The notes beneath the pieces were generated by a model, which was not told the DNA's origin, did no database searches, and was given only the letters and a program-made list of their open reading frames with translations. 64,000 bases of DNA from Bradyrhizobium japonicum USDA 6. GTDB taxonomy: Bacteria; Pseudomonadota; Alphaproteobacteria; Rhizobiales; Xanthobacteraceae. Location: NCBI RefSeq assembly GCF_000284375.1, contig NC_017249.1, positions 1,838,001-1,902,000 of the forward strand, written 5' to 3'. This document shows positions 42,896 through 52,268 of this stretch, one piece after another (positions within the stretch are counted from its first letter, which is position 1; each line of letters starts with the position of its first letter). The translations under genes and the position numbers were made by a program.

Positions 42896-42928
42896 AAAAC
42901 TCCGGTCGCCCCGCGGCCGGAGTTTTTT
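42896..42928. terminator. Bidirectional terminator
   Basis: aaaactccgg (42896-42905) and ccggagttttt (42917-42927). T-run on both strands; between the small exported protein and convergent arfB. Confidence 0.9.
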
Positions 42929-42944
42929 GACCGGGTCTGCTTTG

Positions 42945-43364
42945 CTAGTCGTCGAAGCGGCCGCCGCCCCGCCCTGCCTTGATGTCGCTGCGGCGCTTCT
43001 TGCCGTCGAGCCGGCGCTGCTTGGAGCCAAGGGTCGGCCGTGTCGCGCGGCGCGGCTTCGGCCGTATCATCGCCTCGGTCAGGATCTCGGTGAGCCGGTC
43101 GATGGCGTCCTGGCGGTTGCGTTCCTGGGTGCGGAAGCGCTGGGCGTGGATCACGATCACGCCGTCCTTGGTCATGCGCTGGCCGGCGATGCGAGCGAGC
43201 CGGATCACCGCATCCTCCGGCAAGGTCAGCTTGCGCGTGTCGAAGCGCAGCTGCGCCGAGGTCGAGACCTTGTTGACGTTCTGCCCGCCCGGGCCGGAGG
43301 CGCGGACGAAGCCGATCTCGATGTCGTCCTCGTCGATGACGAGATCGCGGGATATCCGCAGCAT
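42945..43364 (-). CDS. arfB: Alternative ribosome-rescue hydrolase ArfB
   Basis: 139 residues from ATG at 43364 (MLRISRDLVIDEDDI). Frees stalled ribosomes by hydrolysing peptidyl-tRNA. The GGQ motif is intact in ASGPGGQNVNKVST (about 23-36), and the C-terminus is the basic tail (RPKPRRATRPTLGSKQRRLDGKKRRSDIK) that enters the mRNA channel. The start choice excludes 20 codons of poor sequence upstream. Confidence 0.94.
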   Translation of the reverse strand: MLRISRDLVIDEDDIEIGFVRASGPGGQNVNKVSTSAQLRFDTRKLTLPEDAVIRLARIAGQRMTKDGVIVIHAQRFRTQERNRQDAIDRLTEILTEAMIRPKPRRATRPTLGSKQRRLDGKKRRSDIKAGRGGGRFDD

Positions 43365-43435
43365 GATGGCACCATTCGTGATGTCCGGACATATCGCGGA
43401 CGTCCACGTTCGGCAATGGCGCATCCTGGAAACGC

Positions 43436-43461
43436 AAATGGCCGGGCGAGCCCGGCCATTT
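43436..43461 (-). terminator. Terminator of the M16 pair
   Basis: aaatggccggg (43436-43446), loop cgag, cccggccattt (43451-43461); perfect 11-bp stem 20 nt past the stop of the second M16 gene. Confidence 0.85.
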
Positions 43462-43480
43462 CAGGAAACGTCAGGGGACG

Positions 43481-44848
43481 TCAGTTCGACTTCGTCGCCG
43501 GTGCCGCGGCCGGTTGCGCGGCGGCCTGCGGGGCGCGGCCGACGACGACCGTCAGCAGGCCCTGGCCCCAGAGCCGCTCGGCGGCGACCTTGGCATCATC
43601 CAGCGTCACCGCATCGACGAGGGCATTGCGCTTCTCGATATAGTCGATCGGCAGCTTGTCCTGCTGGTACTGCAGCAGCGCCTGGGCGAGCTTGGAGGAG
43701 GTGTCGAGCGCCAGCATCTGCGAGCCCTTGAGGTAGGACTTGGCCTCGTCGAGCTCCTTCTGCGTCGGGCCCTCCTCGGCGATGCGGCGTACCTCCTTCT
43801 CGATGGCGTCGATGGTGTCGCCGGCACGGTCGGCGCGGGTGCCGGTATTGCCGATAACGACCGCCGAATGCTCCATCCAGAGCAGCGATTCGAACACCGA
43901 ATAGGCGAGGCCACGCTTCTCGCGCACCTCGCGATAGAGCCGCGACGACAGTCCGCCGCCGCCGAGGATGTGGTTGACGACATCGGCCGCCATGAAGTTG
44001 GGATCGCTGCGCTTCACGCCGGGGCCACCGAAGGTGATGACGGTCTGCGGCACGTCCAGTGGAACGAAGGCGCGCTGTGGCGGCTTGGCCGCCTCGATGT
44101 CGGGAACCGGCGTGAGTTTGGCTTTTGCGGGCAGGCTGCCAAAAGTGTGGTCGAGCAGCTTGCCGAGGGTCTCGGGATCGACGTCGCCGACCACCGCGAT
44201 CTTCAGCCCATCCTTGGCGAGCACGCGGCCGACATAATCCTTCAGATCGGCGACCGTGAGGGTCGGCACGCTGTCCAGCGTGCCATTGGTCTGCCGGCCA
44301 TAGGGATGGTCGCCGAACGCGACCTCCAGGAATTTGCGGCTCGCCAGCGACGACGGATTGGTGGTCTCGCGGCGCAGGCCCGAGATCACCTGTGAGCGGA
44401 TGCGCTCGACGTCGGCGGTGTCGAAATGCGGCGAGGTCAGCGCGGTCCTGAGCAGGTCGAAGGCTTCGTCCTTGTTGTCGCGCAGCATCCGCAGGCTGCC
44501 GCGGAACGTATCGCGGGTGGCGCTGAAGGAGAGCTCGATGGCGCGGCGGTCGAGCCGCTCATGGAAGGTCTTGGAGTCGAGATCGCCGGAGCCTTCGTCG
44601 AGGAGGTCGCCGACCAGGTTGGCGACGCCGGACTTGTCCTTGGGATCCTGCGCCGAGCCGCCGGCAAAGGAATATTCCATCGCGATCAGCGGCACGGTCG
44701 CATCCTGTACGAACCAGGCTTCGATGCCGCCCGGCGAGGTCAGGTGCTGGATCTTTGCGGCTGCCTGTGACGGCGACACCGTAGCGAGCGCGAGTGCCGC
44801 GCCGGTGGCAAGCGAGAATGCAACGCGTCGAAGGAAGGGATAGGTCAC
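43481..44848 (-). CDS. M16-family peptidase subunit without catalytic motif
   Basis: 455 residues from GTG at 44848, which overlaps the stop of the first M16 gene by 4 nt (GTGA) and opens a signal peptide (VTYPFLRRVAFSLATGAALALATVSPSQA). Two M16-type halves are visible, but where the active subunit has HxxEH this one reads GVANLVGDLLDEG, so no zinc is bound. This is the non-catalytic partner, as in mitochondrial processing peptidase and other M16B heterodimers; it has the arginine/tyrosine-containing second half typical of partners. Exported, likely periplasmic. Confidence 0.92.
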   Translation of the reverse strand: MTYPFLRRVAFSLATGAALALATVSPSQAAAKIQHLTSPGGIEAWFVQDATVPLIAMEYSFAGGSAQDPKDKSGVANLVGDLLDEGSGDLDSKTFHERLDRRAIELSFSATRDTFRGSLRMLRDNKDEAFDLLRTALTSPHFDTADVERIRSQVISGLRRETTNPSSLASRKFLEVAFGDHPYGRQTNGTLDSVPTLTVADLKDYVGRVLAKDGLKIAVVGDVDPETLGKLLDHTFGSLPAKAKLTPVPDIEAAKPPQRAFVPLDVPQTVITFGGPGVKRSDPNFMAADVVNHILGGGGLSSRLYREVREKRGLAYSVFESLLWMEHSAVVIGNTGTRADRAGDTIDAIEKEVRRIAEEGPTQKELDEAKSYLKGSQMLALDTSSKLAQALLQYQQDKLPIDYIEKRNALVDAVTLDDAKVAAERLWGQGLLTVVVGRAPQAAAQPAAAPATKSN

Positions 44849-46236
44849 GAACGCTTCTCCTCGCGCTTGGCGGCACCGGTGTCCTTGATCAGATAGCCCG
44901 TCACCGAGCGCTTCTTCTCGAGCCATTTCTGCGCGACAGTGCGAACCTGCTCAGCGGTGACCGCGCGAATGCGGTCGGGCCAGCTCCTGATGTCCTCGAT
45001 CGAGAGGCCCGTGGTCAGCGCGCCGCCATACCACCGCGCCAGCACCGCCTGGTTGTCCTGGGCGTAGATCGCTTCCGCAATGAGCTGGGTCTTGACCCGC
45101 TCGAGGTCCTCGGCGCGGATCGGGTTCTGGGCGATGTCGGCGATGACGCCGTCGACCACCTGCTCGACATCGGCAAAGCTGACGCCCGGTTTCGGCGAGG
45201 CCGAGATCGAGAACTGGGTCGGGTCGAGCGAGATGCTCGAATAGCTGGCGCTGGCGGAGACCGCGAGCGGCTTGTCGACCACGAGGGCGCGGTAGAGATA
45301 GGAATTGCTGCCGCTGCCCATCAGCTGCGCCAGCACGTCGAGGGCTGCGCTCTCGCCGGCTGCGGCCGTCGTTGCGGAAGGTGCCAGATAGTAGCGGCGC
45401 AGGCTCGGCTGCTCCACGAGCGGGTCGGCCAGCGTGACGGTGCGCGGGGCGGCGGGCTCGGGCTCCTGCGGGCGCACGCGGCGCGCCGGTATCGCGGGCT
45501 GGGCCGGAATGGCGCCGAAATTGCGCTCGACCAGCGGACGGATGTCGGCCGCTTCGACGTCGCCGGCGATCACCAGGATCGCGTTGTTCGGCGCGTAGAA
45601 GCGGCGGTAGAAGGCGAGCGCATCCTCGCGATCGAGCTTCTCGATCTCCTGGTGCCAGCCGATCACCGGCCGGCCGTAGGGATGATTGAGATAGAGCGCG
45701 GCCATGATCTGCTCGTTGAGCCGCGCATCCGGATTGTTGGCGACGCGCATGTTGTACTCTTCGAGCACGACGTCGCGCTCGGGCAGCACGTTCTCGTCCT
45801 TGAGGATCAGGCCGGTCATGCGGTCGGCCTCGAACTCCATCATGGTCGGCAGCTGCTCTTTCGGCACGCGCTGGTAGTAGTTGGTGTAGTCGACCGAGGT
45901 CGAGGCGTTCTCGTTGCCGCCGACGCGGAGCACGGTCTGGGAGAATTCGCCGACCGGATGCTTCGACGTGCCCTTGAACATCAGATGTTCGAGGAAGTGC
46001 GCGAGTCCGGATTTGCCCGGCGTCTCGTCGGCCGAGCCGACCTTGTACCAGATCATCTCCGTGACCACGGGCGTGCGGTGGTCCGGGATCACCACGACCT
46101 GCATGCCGTTGGCGAGCGTGAAGCTGGCGGGCGGGGCCGATGTCACCGTGGTCTGGGCAAGGGCGGCGCCGGTTGAGAGGACACTCGTCGAAAGCAGCGC
46201 GGCGAGGAGGCAGGCGGCCGATCGGTAAGAGGACAT
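44845..46236 (-). CDS. M16-family zinc metallopeptidase, catalytic subunit
   Basis: 463 residues from ATG at 46236, AAGGA 5 nt upstream; an ATG directly before it is too close to that site. Signal peptide MSSYRSAACLLAALLSTSVLSTGAALAQ. The inverted zinc motif HFLEH is at 80-84 with the distal Glu in VVLEEYNMR. Periplasmic M16B processing proteases cleave short peptides or signal-like sequences. Translationally coupled to the inactive subunit. Confidence 0.95.
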   Translation of the reverse strand: MSSYRSAACLLAALLSTSVLSTGAALAQTTVTSAPPASFTLANGMQVVVIPDHRTPVVTEMIWYKVGSADETPGKSGLAHFLEHLMFKGTSKHPVGEFSQTVLRVGGNENASTSVDYTNYYQRVPKEQLPTMMEFEADRMTGLILKDENVLPERDVVLEEYNMRVANNPDARLNEQIMAALYLNHPYGRPVIGWHQEIEKLDREDALAFYRRFYAPNNAILVIAGDVEAADIRPLVERNFGAIPAQPAIPARRVRPQEPEPAAPRTVTLADPLVEQPSLRRYYLAPSATTAAAGESAALDVLAQLMGSGSNSYLYRALVVDKPLAVSASASYSSISLDPTQFSISASPKPGVSFADVEQVVDGVIADIAQNPIRAEDLERVKTQLIAEAIYAQDNQAVLARWYGGALTTGLSIEDIRSWPDRIRAVTAEQVRTVAQKWLEKKRSVTGYLIKDTGAAKREEKRS

Positions 46237-46248
46237 CATAATCCTTAT

Positions 46249-46278
46249 GAAAAGGCCGAGCCCGGATGTCCGGCTCGG
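46249..46278 (-). terminator. Probable terminator upstream of the M16 pair
   Basis: CCGAGCC (46256-46262) and GGCTCGG (46272-46278) followed by TTTT in the minus direction. It would stop transcripts from the 46445-47164 gene before they enter the M16 unit; the next 166 nt to that gene hold nothing else. Confidence 0.5.
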
Positions 46279-46444
46279 AGGCACGGCATGCTACACCGTG
46301 CGGCTGAGGCTTCGCGTCACGAAGCAGAGAACTCAACACGTAGGCAAGTTACTGATTGGCAATTTGCAGACCGCGTCCGGCGTGCATAAGCCGCCGGTGC
46401 CAGGTTGGCGCCTGTCAGGATGTCGCGGTGGGGCAGGAAGGCTA

Positions 46445-47164
46445 TTATTCCTTGTCCTTGCCCGACATGATGTCGAAATAGGTCCGGCGCGACTTGTCCT
46501 CTCCGGCGCCATAGGCATAGCTCGGGGAAGGCGTCTGATAGCCCGGCGGCGGCTCGACCAGCGACTGGCGCGGCGGCTCGCTGGTGAATTGCTTGGTCTC
46601 GCCTTTGCCGCCCTTCATCATGTTCCACAGGCTGCCGGTGAAACCGAGTTCGGAGGGACTGAGCGACGGGTTACCATTGGTGCCCGGCTGGATCGGATCA
46701 TTGCTTGTACGGGGGGCTGCGGCGACCTCGCCGGCCTTCATCTCGGCGGGCGTCAGAGGCCGGGCGGCCTGCCAGTTTTCGGTTGCCTTGGTAGCCTTCT
46801 TGCGCGCGGCAATCGCCTCCTTGCGGCGCTTCTCCTCGGGGTCCTTGGGCCAGTTCGGCGCATTCTTGGCCTGGGTCGCGGGAGGCGGCAGGTCCAGCTT
46901 GGGCGGCACGACCAGCGGGGAGCGCTCGCGGTATTCGATGCCGGGCTTTTCCATGCTCTTGGCGCCGATGCCGGACATCAGATTGTCGATGATCTTCTCT
47001 TCGAAGGTCATCCCGTCATCATCATCGTCGTCGTCACCGGCACGGACCGGGCCTGCCGTCATGACGAGGCCGATGCCGAGCGCGACAGCGGACAATTTCA
47101 ACGCCCGCCAGAACCCCGCCTTGGGGTCTCGAACCATCGAACCGCTGGTCTCGGAGCTGCGCAT
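46445..47164 (-). CDS. Exported conserved hypothetical protein
   Basis: 239 residues from ATG at 47164 (AGG 9-11 nt upstream); Met10 (MVRDPKAGFW) is an alternative. Signal peptide around WRALKLSAVALGIGLVMTAGPVRA, and the mature protein begins with seven Asp (AGDDDDDDDGMTFEE). The rest is Pro/Lys-rich (PPKLDLPPPATQAKNAPNWPKDPEEKRRKEA) with no further membrane segment. Frequently found with lspA in Bradyrhizobium-like genomes, as here. Function unknown. Confidence 0.8.
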   Translation of the reverse strand: MRSSETSGSMVRDPKAGFWRALKLSAVALGIGLVMTAGPVRAGDDDDDDDGMTFEEKIIDNLMSGIGAKSMEKPGIEYRERSPLVVPPKLDLPPPATQAKNAPNWPKDPEEKRRKEAIAARKKATKATENWQAARPLTPAEMKAGEVAAAPRTSNDPIQPGTNGNPSLSPSELGFTGSLWNMMKGGKGETKQFTSEPPRQSLVEPPPGYQTPSPSYAYGAGEDKSRRTYFDIMSGKDKE

Positions 47165-47270
47165 CACTGTACCTGTTCCATATTGTGGCAGATTGCTGCA
47201 CTTTGCCGCTCTCACGCGGCCAATCCTCGCAAAAAGCAGGGTTCCACCTGCCGGTCCGTATCGGCCGGGA

Positions 47271-47765
47271 TCAGGGCGCTTTTGCGGCGGGTACCCCCAG
47301 GAATGAATCATACAATAGCGCCGCCACCCCGACAACGATGGCCACGTCCGCGAGGTTAAACACGTACCAATTATAGGTATTTCCGCCGATCTCGATGTGG
47401 AACAGGGCGAAATCGACCACCGCGCCGTAGGCGAAGCGGTCGATGCCGTTGCCGATCGCGCCGCCGATGATCAGCCCGAGTGCGACGGTCGCCAATAGGG
47501 TGTGTGAGCGGGCCATCCAGATCGCCAGGGCGACCACGGCGACGACCTTGACCGCCATCAGCGCGATCTGCGCCGACTGGCTGTCGTTCTGGAGCCAGCC
47601 GAAGCTGATGCCGATGTTCAAGGCCAGCACCAGGTCGAAGAACGGCGTCACCTTCACCACGCCCTTACGGGCGAGGTCGAACCCGTTCAGCAGCCACAGC
47701 TTCGAAGCCTGGTCGGCCACGAGCGTGACGATGGCCGCAAGGATGCCGGCGCGGAGCGGGGTCAT
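47271..47765 (-). CDS. lspA: Lipoprotein signal peptidase LspA
   Basis: 164 residues. Inner-membrane aspartyl protease that removes signal peptides from prolipoproteins. Four hydrophobic helices; catalytic Asp residues in GNGIDRFAYGAVVDF and FNLADVAIVVG. Follows ileS by 10 nt, the widespread ribF-ileS-lspA order. Confidence 0.96.
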   Translation of the reverse strand: MTPLRAGILAAIVTLVADQASKLWLLNGFDLARKGVVKVTPFFDLVLALNIGISFGWLQNDSQSAQIALMAVKVVAVVALAIWMARSHTLLATVALGLIIGGAIGNGIDRFAYGAVVDFALFHIEIGGNTYNWYVFNLADVAIVVGVAALLYDSFLGVPAAKAP

Positions 47766-47775
47766 GGCCGTCCGA

Positions 47776-50700
47776 TCAGACGCTCACGCCCAACGCCTTC
47801 CATTCGCGCAGCGCCTGGGCGTCGCGCGGGGTGACGTCGGGGTATTCAGGGTCTTCACCGACCATGGGCGAGATCTTCCAGGAGCGGGCGCATTTGGTGC
47901 CCACGGCCTTCTCGACGACGACCGCGACGCCGGGCACCACATCGAGACGGAACGCGCCCGCAGGCGCCTCGCCCTCGCGCACCTCGTAGTTCGAGGTGAT
48001 GCAGATTTCGGCGAGGTCGGTGTCGAACAGCGTCATCAGCACGTTCCGGTCGGCGACATAGATCACCGGCGAGGCCTCGAGCGAGGAGCCGATGTTCTTG
48101 GCGGCGCGTTCGAGCTCGAGCGCGCCGGTGACGACGCGGCGGACGTCGCGGATCGTCTCCCATTTCGCGGCGAGCTTTTCGTCGAGGAATGCGTCCATTG
48201 CACCGGGGAACACCGTGAGATGGACTGACGGTTCGGCCTGCGGCCTGTACATCCGCCAGGCCTCCTCGGCGGTAAAGCTCAGAATCGGAGCGAGCCACTT
48301 CAGGACGGACTCGCACAACAGGTCGATCGTCGTCAGCGCCGCCCTGCGCGCCGGCGAGGACGGCGGATCGCAATACAGCGTGTCCTTGCGGATGTCGAAG
48401 TAGAACGCCGACAGCTCGCTGTTCAGGAACGCGGAGAGTGTGGCGACGACGGTCTTGTAGTCGAAGACGGTGTAAGCGGTGCGAATGACGGCGGCCCGCT
48501 TTGCAAGCTCGTGCAGCATCAGCCGTTCGAGTTCGGGCATCTCGGCATGAGCGACCTTCTCGCTCGCCTTGAAGTGATGCAGTGTTCCGAGCATCCAGCG
48601 GACCGTGTTGCGCAGCTTGCGATAGGTCTCGATGGTGTTCTTCAGGATCTCCGGTCCGATGCGCTGGTCGTCGGCATAGTCGGTGGCGCAGACCCAGAGG
48701 CGGAGGATGTCCGCGCCCGAATCCTTGATGACCTTCTGCGGCTCGACGGTGTTGCCGATCGACTTCGACATCTTGCGGCCGTTCTCGTCGAGCGTGAAGC
48801 CGTGGGTGAGCACGATGTCGTAGGGCGCCCGGCCGCGCGTGCCGGCGCTTTCCAGCAGCGAGGAATGAAACCAGCCGCGATGCTGGTCGCTGCCTTCCAG
48901 ATACATCACGGTGTCGTTGCCGCCGTCGATCTTGCGGACGATGTTGCCGAGCTGCGGGAAGTTCTGGCGATCCTCGAGCACGAAGGCGTGTGTGGAGCCC
49001 GAATCGAACCAGACGTCGCAGATATCGTCGACCTTCCTCCAGTCCTCGCTCGCGCGGGACCCGAGGAAGCGTTCGCGGGCGCCGTCCATGTACCAGGCGT
49101 CGGCGCCTTCTTCCATGAAGGCTTCGGCGATGCGCTGGTTGACGATCTCGTCCTGCAGGATCTCGGCCGAGCCGTCACTCTTCTCGCGCACGAACACGGC
49201 GATCGGCACGCCCCAGGCGCGCTGGCGCGAGATCACCCAGTCCGGACGATTGGCGATCATGCCGTTGATGCGGTTCTCGCCCGACGGCGGCACCCATTGC
49301 GTGACCGAGATCGCGTGCAGCGCGCGGGCGCGCAGCGTGTCGCCCTTCTTCGCATGGCCGTCATCGCTGATGTCCTTGTCCATCGCGATGAACCATTGCG
49401 GCGTGTTGCGGAAGATCACCGGCTTCTTCGAGCGCCACGAATGCGGATATTGGTGCTTGAGGCGGCCGCGCGCGAGCAGCTTGCCGCCTTCGATCAGCGC
49501 CTTGATCACGGCCTCGTTGGCATCGCCCTTCTCGCCCTTGTCGTTGAGCACGCGCTTGCCGGTGAAGCCGGGGGCTTGCGTGGTAAAAGCGCCGTTCTCG
49601 TCGACGGTGTAGGGGATCGAGGTCGATATGCCTTCTTTTTCTAGCCTTCGCGCGTTTAGCATCCAAACGTCGAAGTCCTCCCGACCGTGGCTTGGTGCGG
49701 TGTGAACAAAGCCTGTACCTGCGTCATCGGTGACGTGATCACCCATAAGCAAAGGCACGGCGAAATCATATCCACCTTGCGACCTTAGCGGATGATCGCA
49801 AGTGACAATCACGCTGGCAGGGCCTGCATCAAACTCGACATCCCGAATTTTTGCGAAGTTTGTGACACGGGCTTGCTGAAAGACCTGAGCTGCTAATCTA
49901 TTGGCAAGGACATAACGCTCGCCGGCCTTAGCCCAATTATCTGCAGGTGCTTCTACGACCTCGTAAAGACCATATTCGACGTGCTCTCCAAAGCTGACCG
50001 CTCGATTCCCCGGGATCGTCCAAGGTGTTGTCGTCCAGATCACTACAAAGCTGGATTTGAGATCATCCGCGATTTCGCGAAGTGGCTTTAAGTCCTTTTC
50101 TGTCGCCTGTTCGTCGATGCCCTCAACCTCTGCCTTTCGGATCGGGAATTTCACCCAAATTGCATCTGAGGTGTAGTCCTCGTACTCGACCTCGGCTTCC
50201 GCTAGCGCGGTCTTCTCGACCACGCTCCACATCACCGGCTTGGAGCCGCGATAGAGTGTACCGTTGGCCGCGAACTTCATCAGCTCGCGGGCGATCTGCG
50301 CTTCGGCCGGATAGCTCATCGTCTGATAGGGATGATCCCAGTCGCCGATGATGCCGAGCCGCTTGAACTCCTCGCGCTGCACATTGATCCAGTGCGTCGC
50401 ATAAGCGCGGCATTCCTTGCGGAACGCCACCATCGCGGCGGAGTCGCGGAAATCGGGCTTCTGCTTGCCCTTCTTGCGGTAGTTCTCCTCCTCGATCTTC
50501 CATTCGATCGGCAGGCCGTGGCAGTCCCAGCCGGGCACGTAATTGGAGTCGAAGCCGAGCATCTGCTGGCTCTTGGTCACGACGTCCTTGAGGATCTTGT
50601 TCAGCGCGTGCCCGATATGGATGTTGCCGTTGGCGTAGGGCGGGCCGTCATGCAGCACGAATTTGGCGCGGCCCTGGGCTTCCCGGCGCAGCTTGTCGTA

Positions 50701-50847
50701 GAGGCCGATGTCGTTCCAATACTTCAGCAGTTCCGGCTCGCGCTGCGGCAGGCCGGCGCGCATCGGGAAATCCGTCTGCGGCAAATAAAGGGTCTTGGAA
50801 TAGTCTTTGACTTCAGACTTTTGGGACTTTTGCGGCTTTTCGGACAT
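47776..50847 (-). CDS. ileS: Isoleucyl-tRNA synthetase
   Basis: 1023 residues. Class I synthetase. HIGH box NIHIGHALN at about 75-83, [11 protein letters not shown], the CP1 editing domain (about 210-410, with [13 protein letters not shown] and [14 protein letters not shown]), MSKSIGN at about 690, and the anticodon domain to the end; no C-terminal zinc cluster, so it is the short-tail form. One odd point: codons between about 50170 and 49630 are A/T-rich at the third position, against strong G/C elsewhere (see findings). The protein remains intact there. Confidence 0.97.
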   Translation of the reverse strand: MSEKPQKSQKSEVKDYSKTLYLPQTDFPMRAGLPQREPELLKYWNDIGLYDKLRREAQGRAKFVLHDGPPYANGNIHIGHALNKILKDVVTKSQQMLGFDSNYVPGWDCHGLPIEWKIEEENYRKKGKQKPDFRDSAAMVAFRKECRAYATHWINVQREEFKRLGIIGDWDHPYQTMSYPAEAQIARELMKFAANGTLYRGSKPVMWSVVEKTALAEAEVEYEDYTSDAIWVKFPIRKAEVEGIDEQATEKDLKPLREIADDLKSSFVVIWTTTPWTIPGNRAVSFGEHVEYGLYEVVEAPADNWAKAGERYVLANRLAAQVFQQARVTNFAKIRDVEFDAGPASVIVTCDHPLRSQGGYDFAVPLLMGDHVTDDAGTGFVHTAPSHGREDFDVWMLNARRLEKEGISTSIPYTVDENGAFTTQAPGFTGKRVLNDKGEKGDANEAVIKALIEGGKLLARGRLKHQYPHSWRSKKPVIFRNTPQWFIAMDKDISDDGHAKKGDTLRARALHAISVTQWVPPSGENRINGMIANRPDWVISRQRAWGVPIAVFVREKSDGSAEILQDEIVNQRIAEAFMEEGADAWYMDGARERFLGSRASEDWRKVDDICDVWFDSGSTHAFVLEDRQNFPQLGNIVRKIDGGNDTVMYLEGSDQHRGWFHSSLLESAGTRGRAPYDIVLTHGFTLDENGRKMSKSIGNTVEPQKVIKDSGADILRLWVCATDYADDQRIGPEILKNTIETYRKLRNTVRWMLGTLHHFKASEKVAHAEMPELERLMLHELAKRAAVIRTAYTVFDYKTVVATLSAFLNSELSAFYFDIRKDTLYCDPPSSPARRAALTTIDLLCESVLKWLAPILSFTAEEAWRMYRPQAEPSVHLTVFPGAMDAFLDEKLAAKWETIRDVRRVVTGALELERAAKNIGSSLEASPVIYVADRNVLMTLFDTDLAEICITSNYEVREGEAPAGAFRLDVVPGVAVVVEKAVGTKCARSWKISPMVGEDPEYPDVTPRDAQALREWKALGVSV
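49630..50170 (-). other. ileS internal segment with foreign codon use
   Basis: About residues 227-406 of IleS, the editing domain. Codons such as gaa, tat, ggt, gta, gca, cct, aat, gat and tta are dense here and rare on both sides. In 60-base samples GC is 30/60 at 49861-49920 and 27/60 at 50041-50100, but 41/60 at 49021-49080 and 35/60 at 50581-50640. Borders look sharp (near TCA GAT GCA ATT at about 50168 and near GGC ATA TCG at about 49628). Reads as an imported or converted piece within the gene. Confidence 0.8.
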
Positions 50848-50915
50848 GGGGCTGACTGGCTCGGAAGGGCGCGGAAACGGATAGCGACTGGAATCGCGGG
50901 GTGAAACGACAAAAT

Positions 50916-50957
50916 CCCGGTCTTGCGCCGAGCCTTCAGGCTCAGGCGGAAGCCGGG
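50916..50957 (-). other. Long imperfect hairpin in the ileS leader
   Basis: cccgg, ctt, cgcc and agcc pair with ggct, ggcg, aag and ccggg around a ttca loop, interrupted by single mismatches. It lies 69-110 nt upstream of the ileS start. It could be a terminator of ribF, a leader structure, or part of a dispersed repeat. No T-box features. Confidence 0.4.
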
Positions 50958-51065
50958 CCGCTAATCCCTATGATGCACCGCGCAAACATGGGCTCTCCAT
51001 AGCAGGGGGGCAAGGGAAGCGCAAAAGGTAGAAGCGCAAAAGGTTCGGCGGGCCGGATTTGGGCC

Positions 51066-52037
51066 TCAATCGATCACGCCGAGCCGCGGAAACGCGTCCG
51101 GGGCGGCGGCCAGCATGGCGCGGGCGCGGGCGGAATCGTCGTCCATCTGGCGGATCAGGGCCTCCAGGCTGTCGAATTTCAGCTCCTCGCGGATGAAGCC
51201 GACGAAGGCGCAGTCGAGCGCTTGTCCGTAGAGGTCGCCCTTGAAGTCGAACAGGAAGATTTCCAGCAGCGGCGCGCCATTATCAAAGGTCGGACGGCGG
51301 CCGAAACTCGCCACACCGTCCAGCCGCTCGGCGCCGCGGCCGACCCGCACCGCATAGATGCCGTGCTTGAGGCCGCAATTGGCATCGAGGCGGATGTTGG
51401 CGGTGGGATAGCCGAGGTCGCGGCCACGCTTCTCGCCGTGGATCACCTCGCCGGTGATGAACCAGGGCGCGCCCAGCATGGTGGTGGCCTCGTCGATGAG
51501 GCCCTCGGCGAGCGCGATCCGGATGGCGCTGGAGGAGACCGGCCGCTCGTCGATGTCGACATGGGCCTGCACGTCGACCTCGATGCCGAGCCGGGGCGCC
51601 TCGTTGATCAGGAGGCTCGGCGAGCCGACGCGACCCTTGCCAAAATGGAAGTCATAGCCGACCGCGATGCCGCTGACGCCGAGGCGCCCGATCAGGTCAT
51701 GGTGAATGAAGTCTTGCGCGCTGGTCCCGGCCCTGGCCTTGTCGAAGGTCATGACCACGGCGCCGGCGAGTCCGGTGCCGGCCAAAAGCCGCAGCTTGGC
51801 CCGCTCGTCCGTCAGGCGGAATTGCGGGGTGTTCGGGCTGAAAAACCGGCGCGGATGCGGCTCGAAGGTCAATGCCAGCGCAGGGCGGCCATGCGCCCGG
51901 CCCATTTCCAGGGCGGCTGCGATCACCGCGCGATGGCCGAGGTGAACGCCATCGAAATTGCCCATGGCGACCACGGCGCCCCTCAAAATCGCGGAATCCG
52001 GCGTTGTGTCGCGGATAACGGTAAAATGCGGGACCAT
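51066..52037 (-). CDS. ribF: Bifunctional riboflavin kinase / FAD synthetase
   Basis: 323 residues from ATG at 52037. N-terminal FAD synthetase half: VVAMGNFDGVHLGHRAVI (nucleotidyltransferase HxGH-like, about 22-39), TFEPHPRRFF, VGYDFHFGKGRVGS; C-terminal flavokinase half: GLIDEATTMLGAPW, GRDLGYPTANIRL (about 206-218), and GVASFGRRPTFDNGAPLLEIFLFDF. Makes FMN and FAD from riboflavin. A much longer frame extends upstream to 52865, but it reads through repeats and across the divergent promoter. 218 nt upstream of ileS in the same direction. Confidence 0.95.
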   Translation of the reverse strand: MVPHFTVIRDTTPDSAILRGAVVAMGNFDGVHLGHRAVIAAALEMGRAHGRPALALTFEPHPRRFFSPNTPQFRLTDERAKLRLLAGTGLAGAVVMTFDKARAGTSAQDFIHHDLIGRLGVSGIAVGYDFHFGKGRVGSPSLLINEAPRLGIEVDVQAHVDIDERPVSSSAIRIALAEGLIDEATTMLGAPWFITGEVIHGEKRGRDLGYPTANIRLDANCGLKHGIYAVRVGRGAERLDGVASFGRRPTFDNGAPLLEIFLFDFKGDLYGQALDCAFVGFIREELKFDSLEALIRQMDDDSARARAMLAAAPDAFPRLGVID

Positions 52038-52268
52038 CAGGGGAATTCTCGAAGCGGCAGGACCTGCGGACCGTGGCTTGACCGGCCGGACGAAGTCAAG
52101 CGGCAGGGGGAGCGGCCGCATTGAACGTGATTTCAGTCCTTCGGAGGCGTCCCCAGTTAACGCGCTGTTTAAAGCCTTGGTGCTAGTCCTTGAAATGTGG
52201 AACAGCGGGGCTCCGGCCCCGGTGGGTCCGATCGTAATATTTCCTGGGTTTGCGTTGGGGGAGTCGAG

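Noticed and set aside
50848..51065. T-box riboswitch in the ileS leader
   Set aside because: Only an imperfect hairpin; no T-box sequence, no specifier loop and no terminator/antiterminator pair; T-boxes are not expected in this group.
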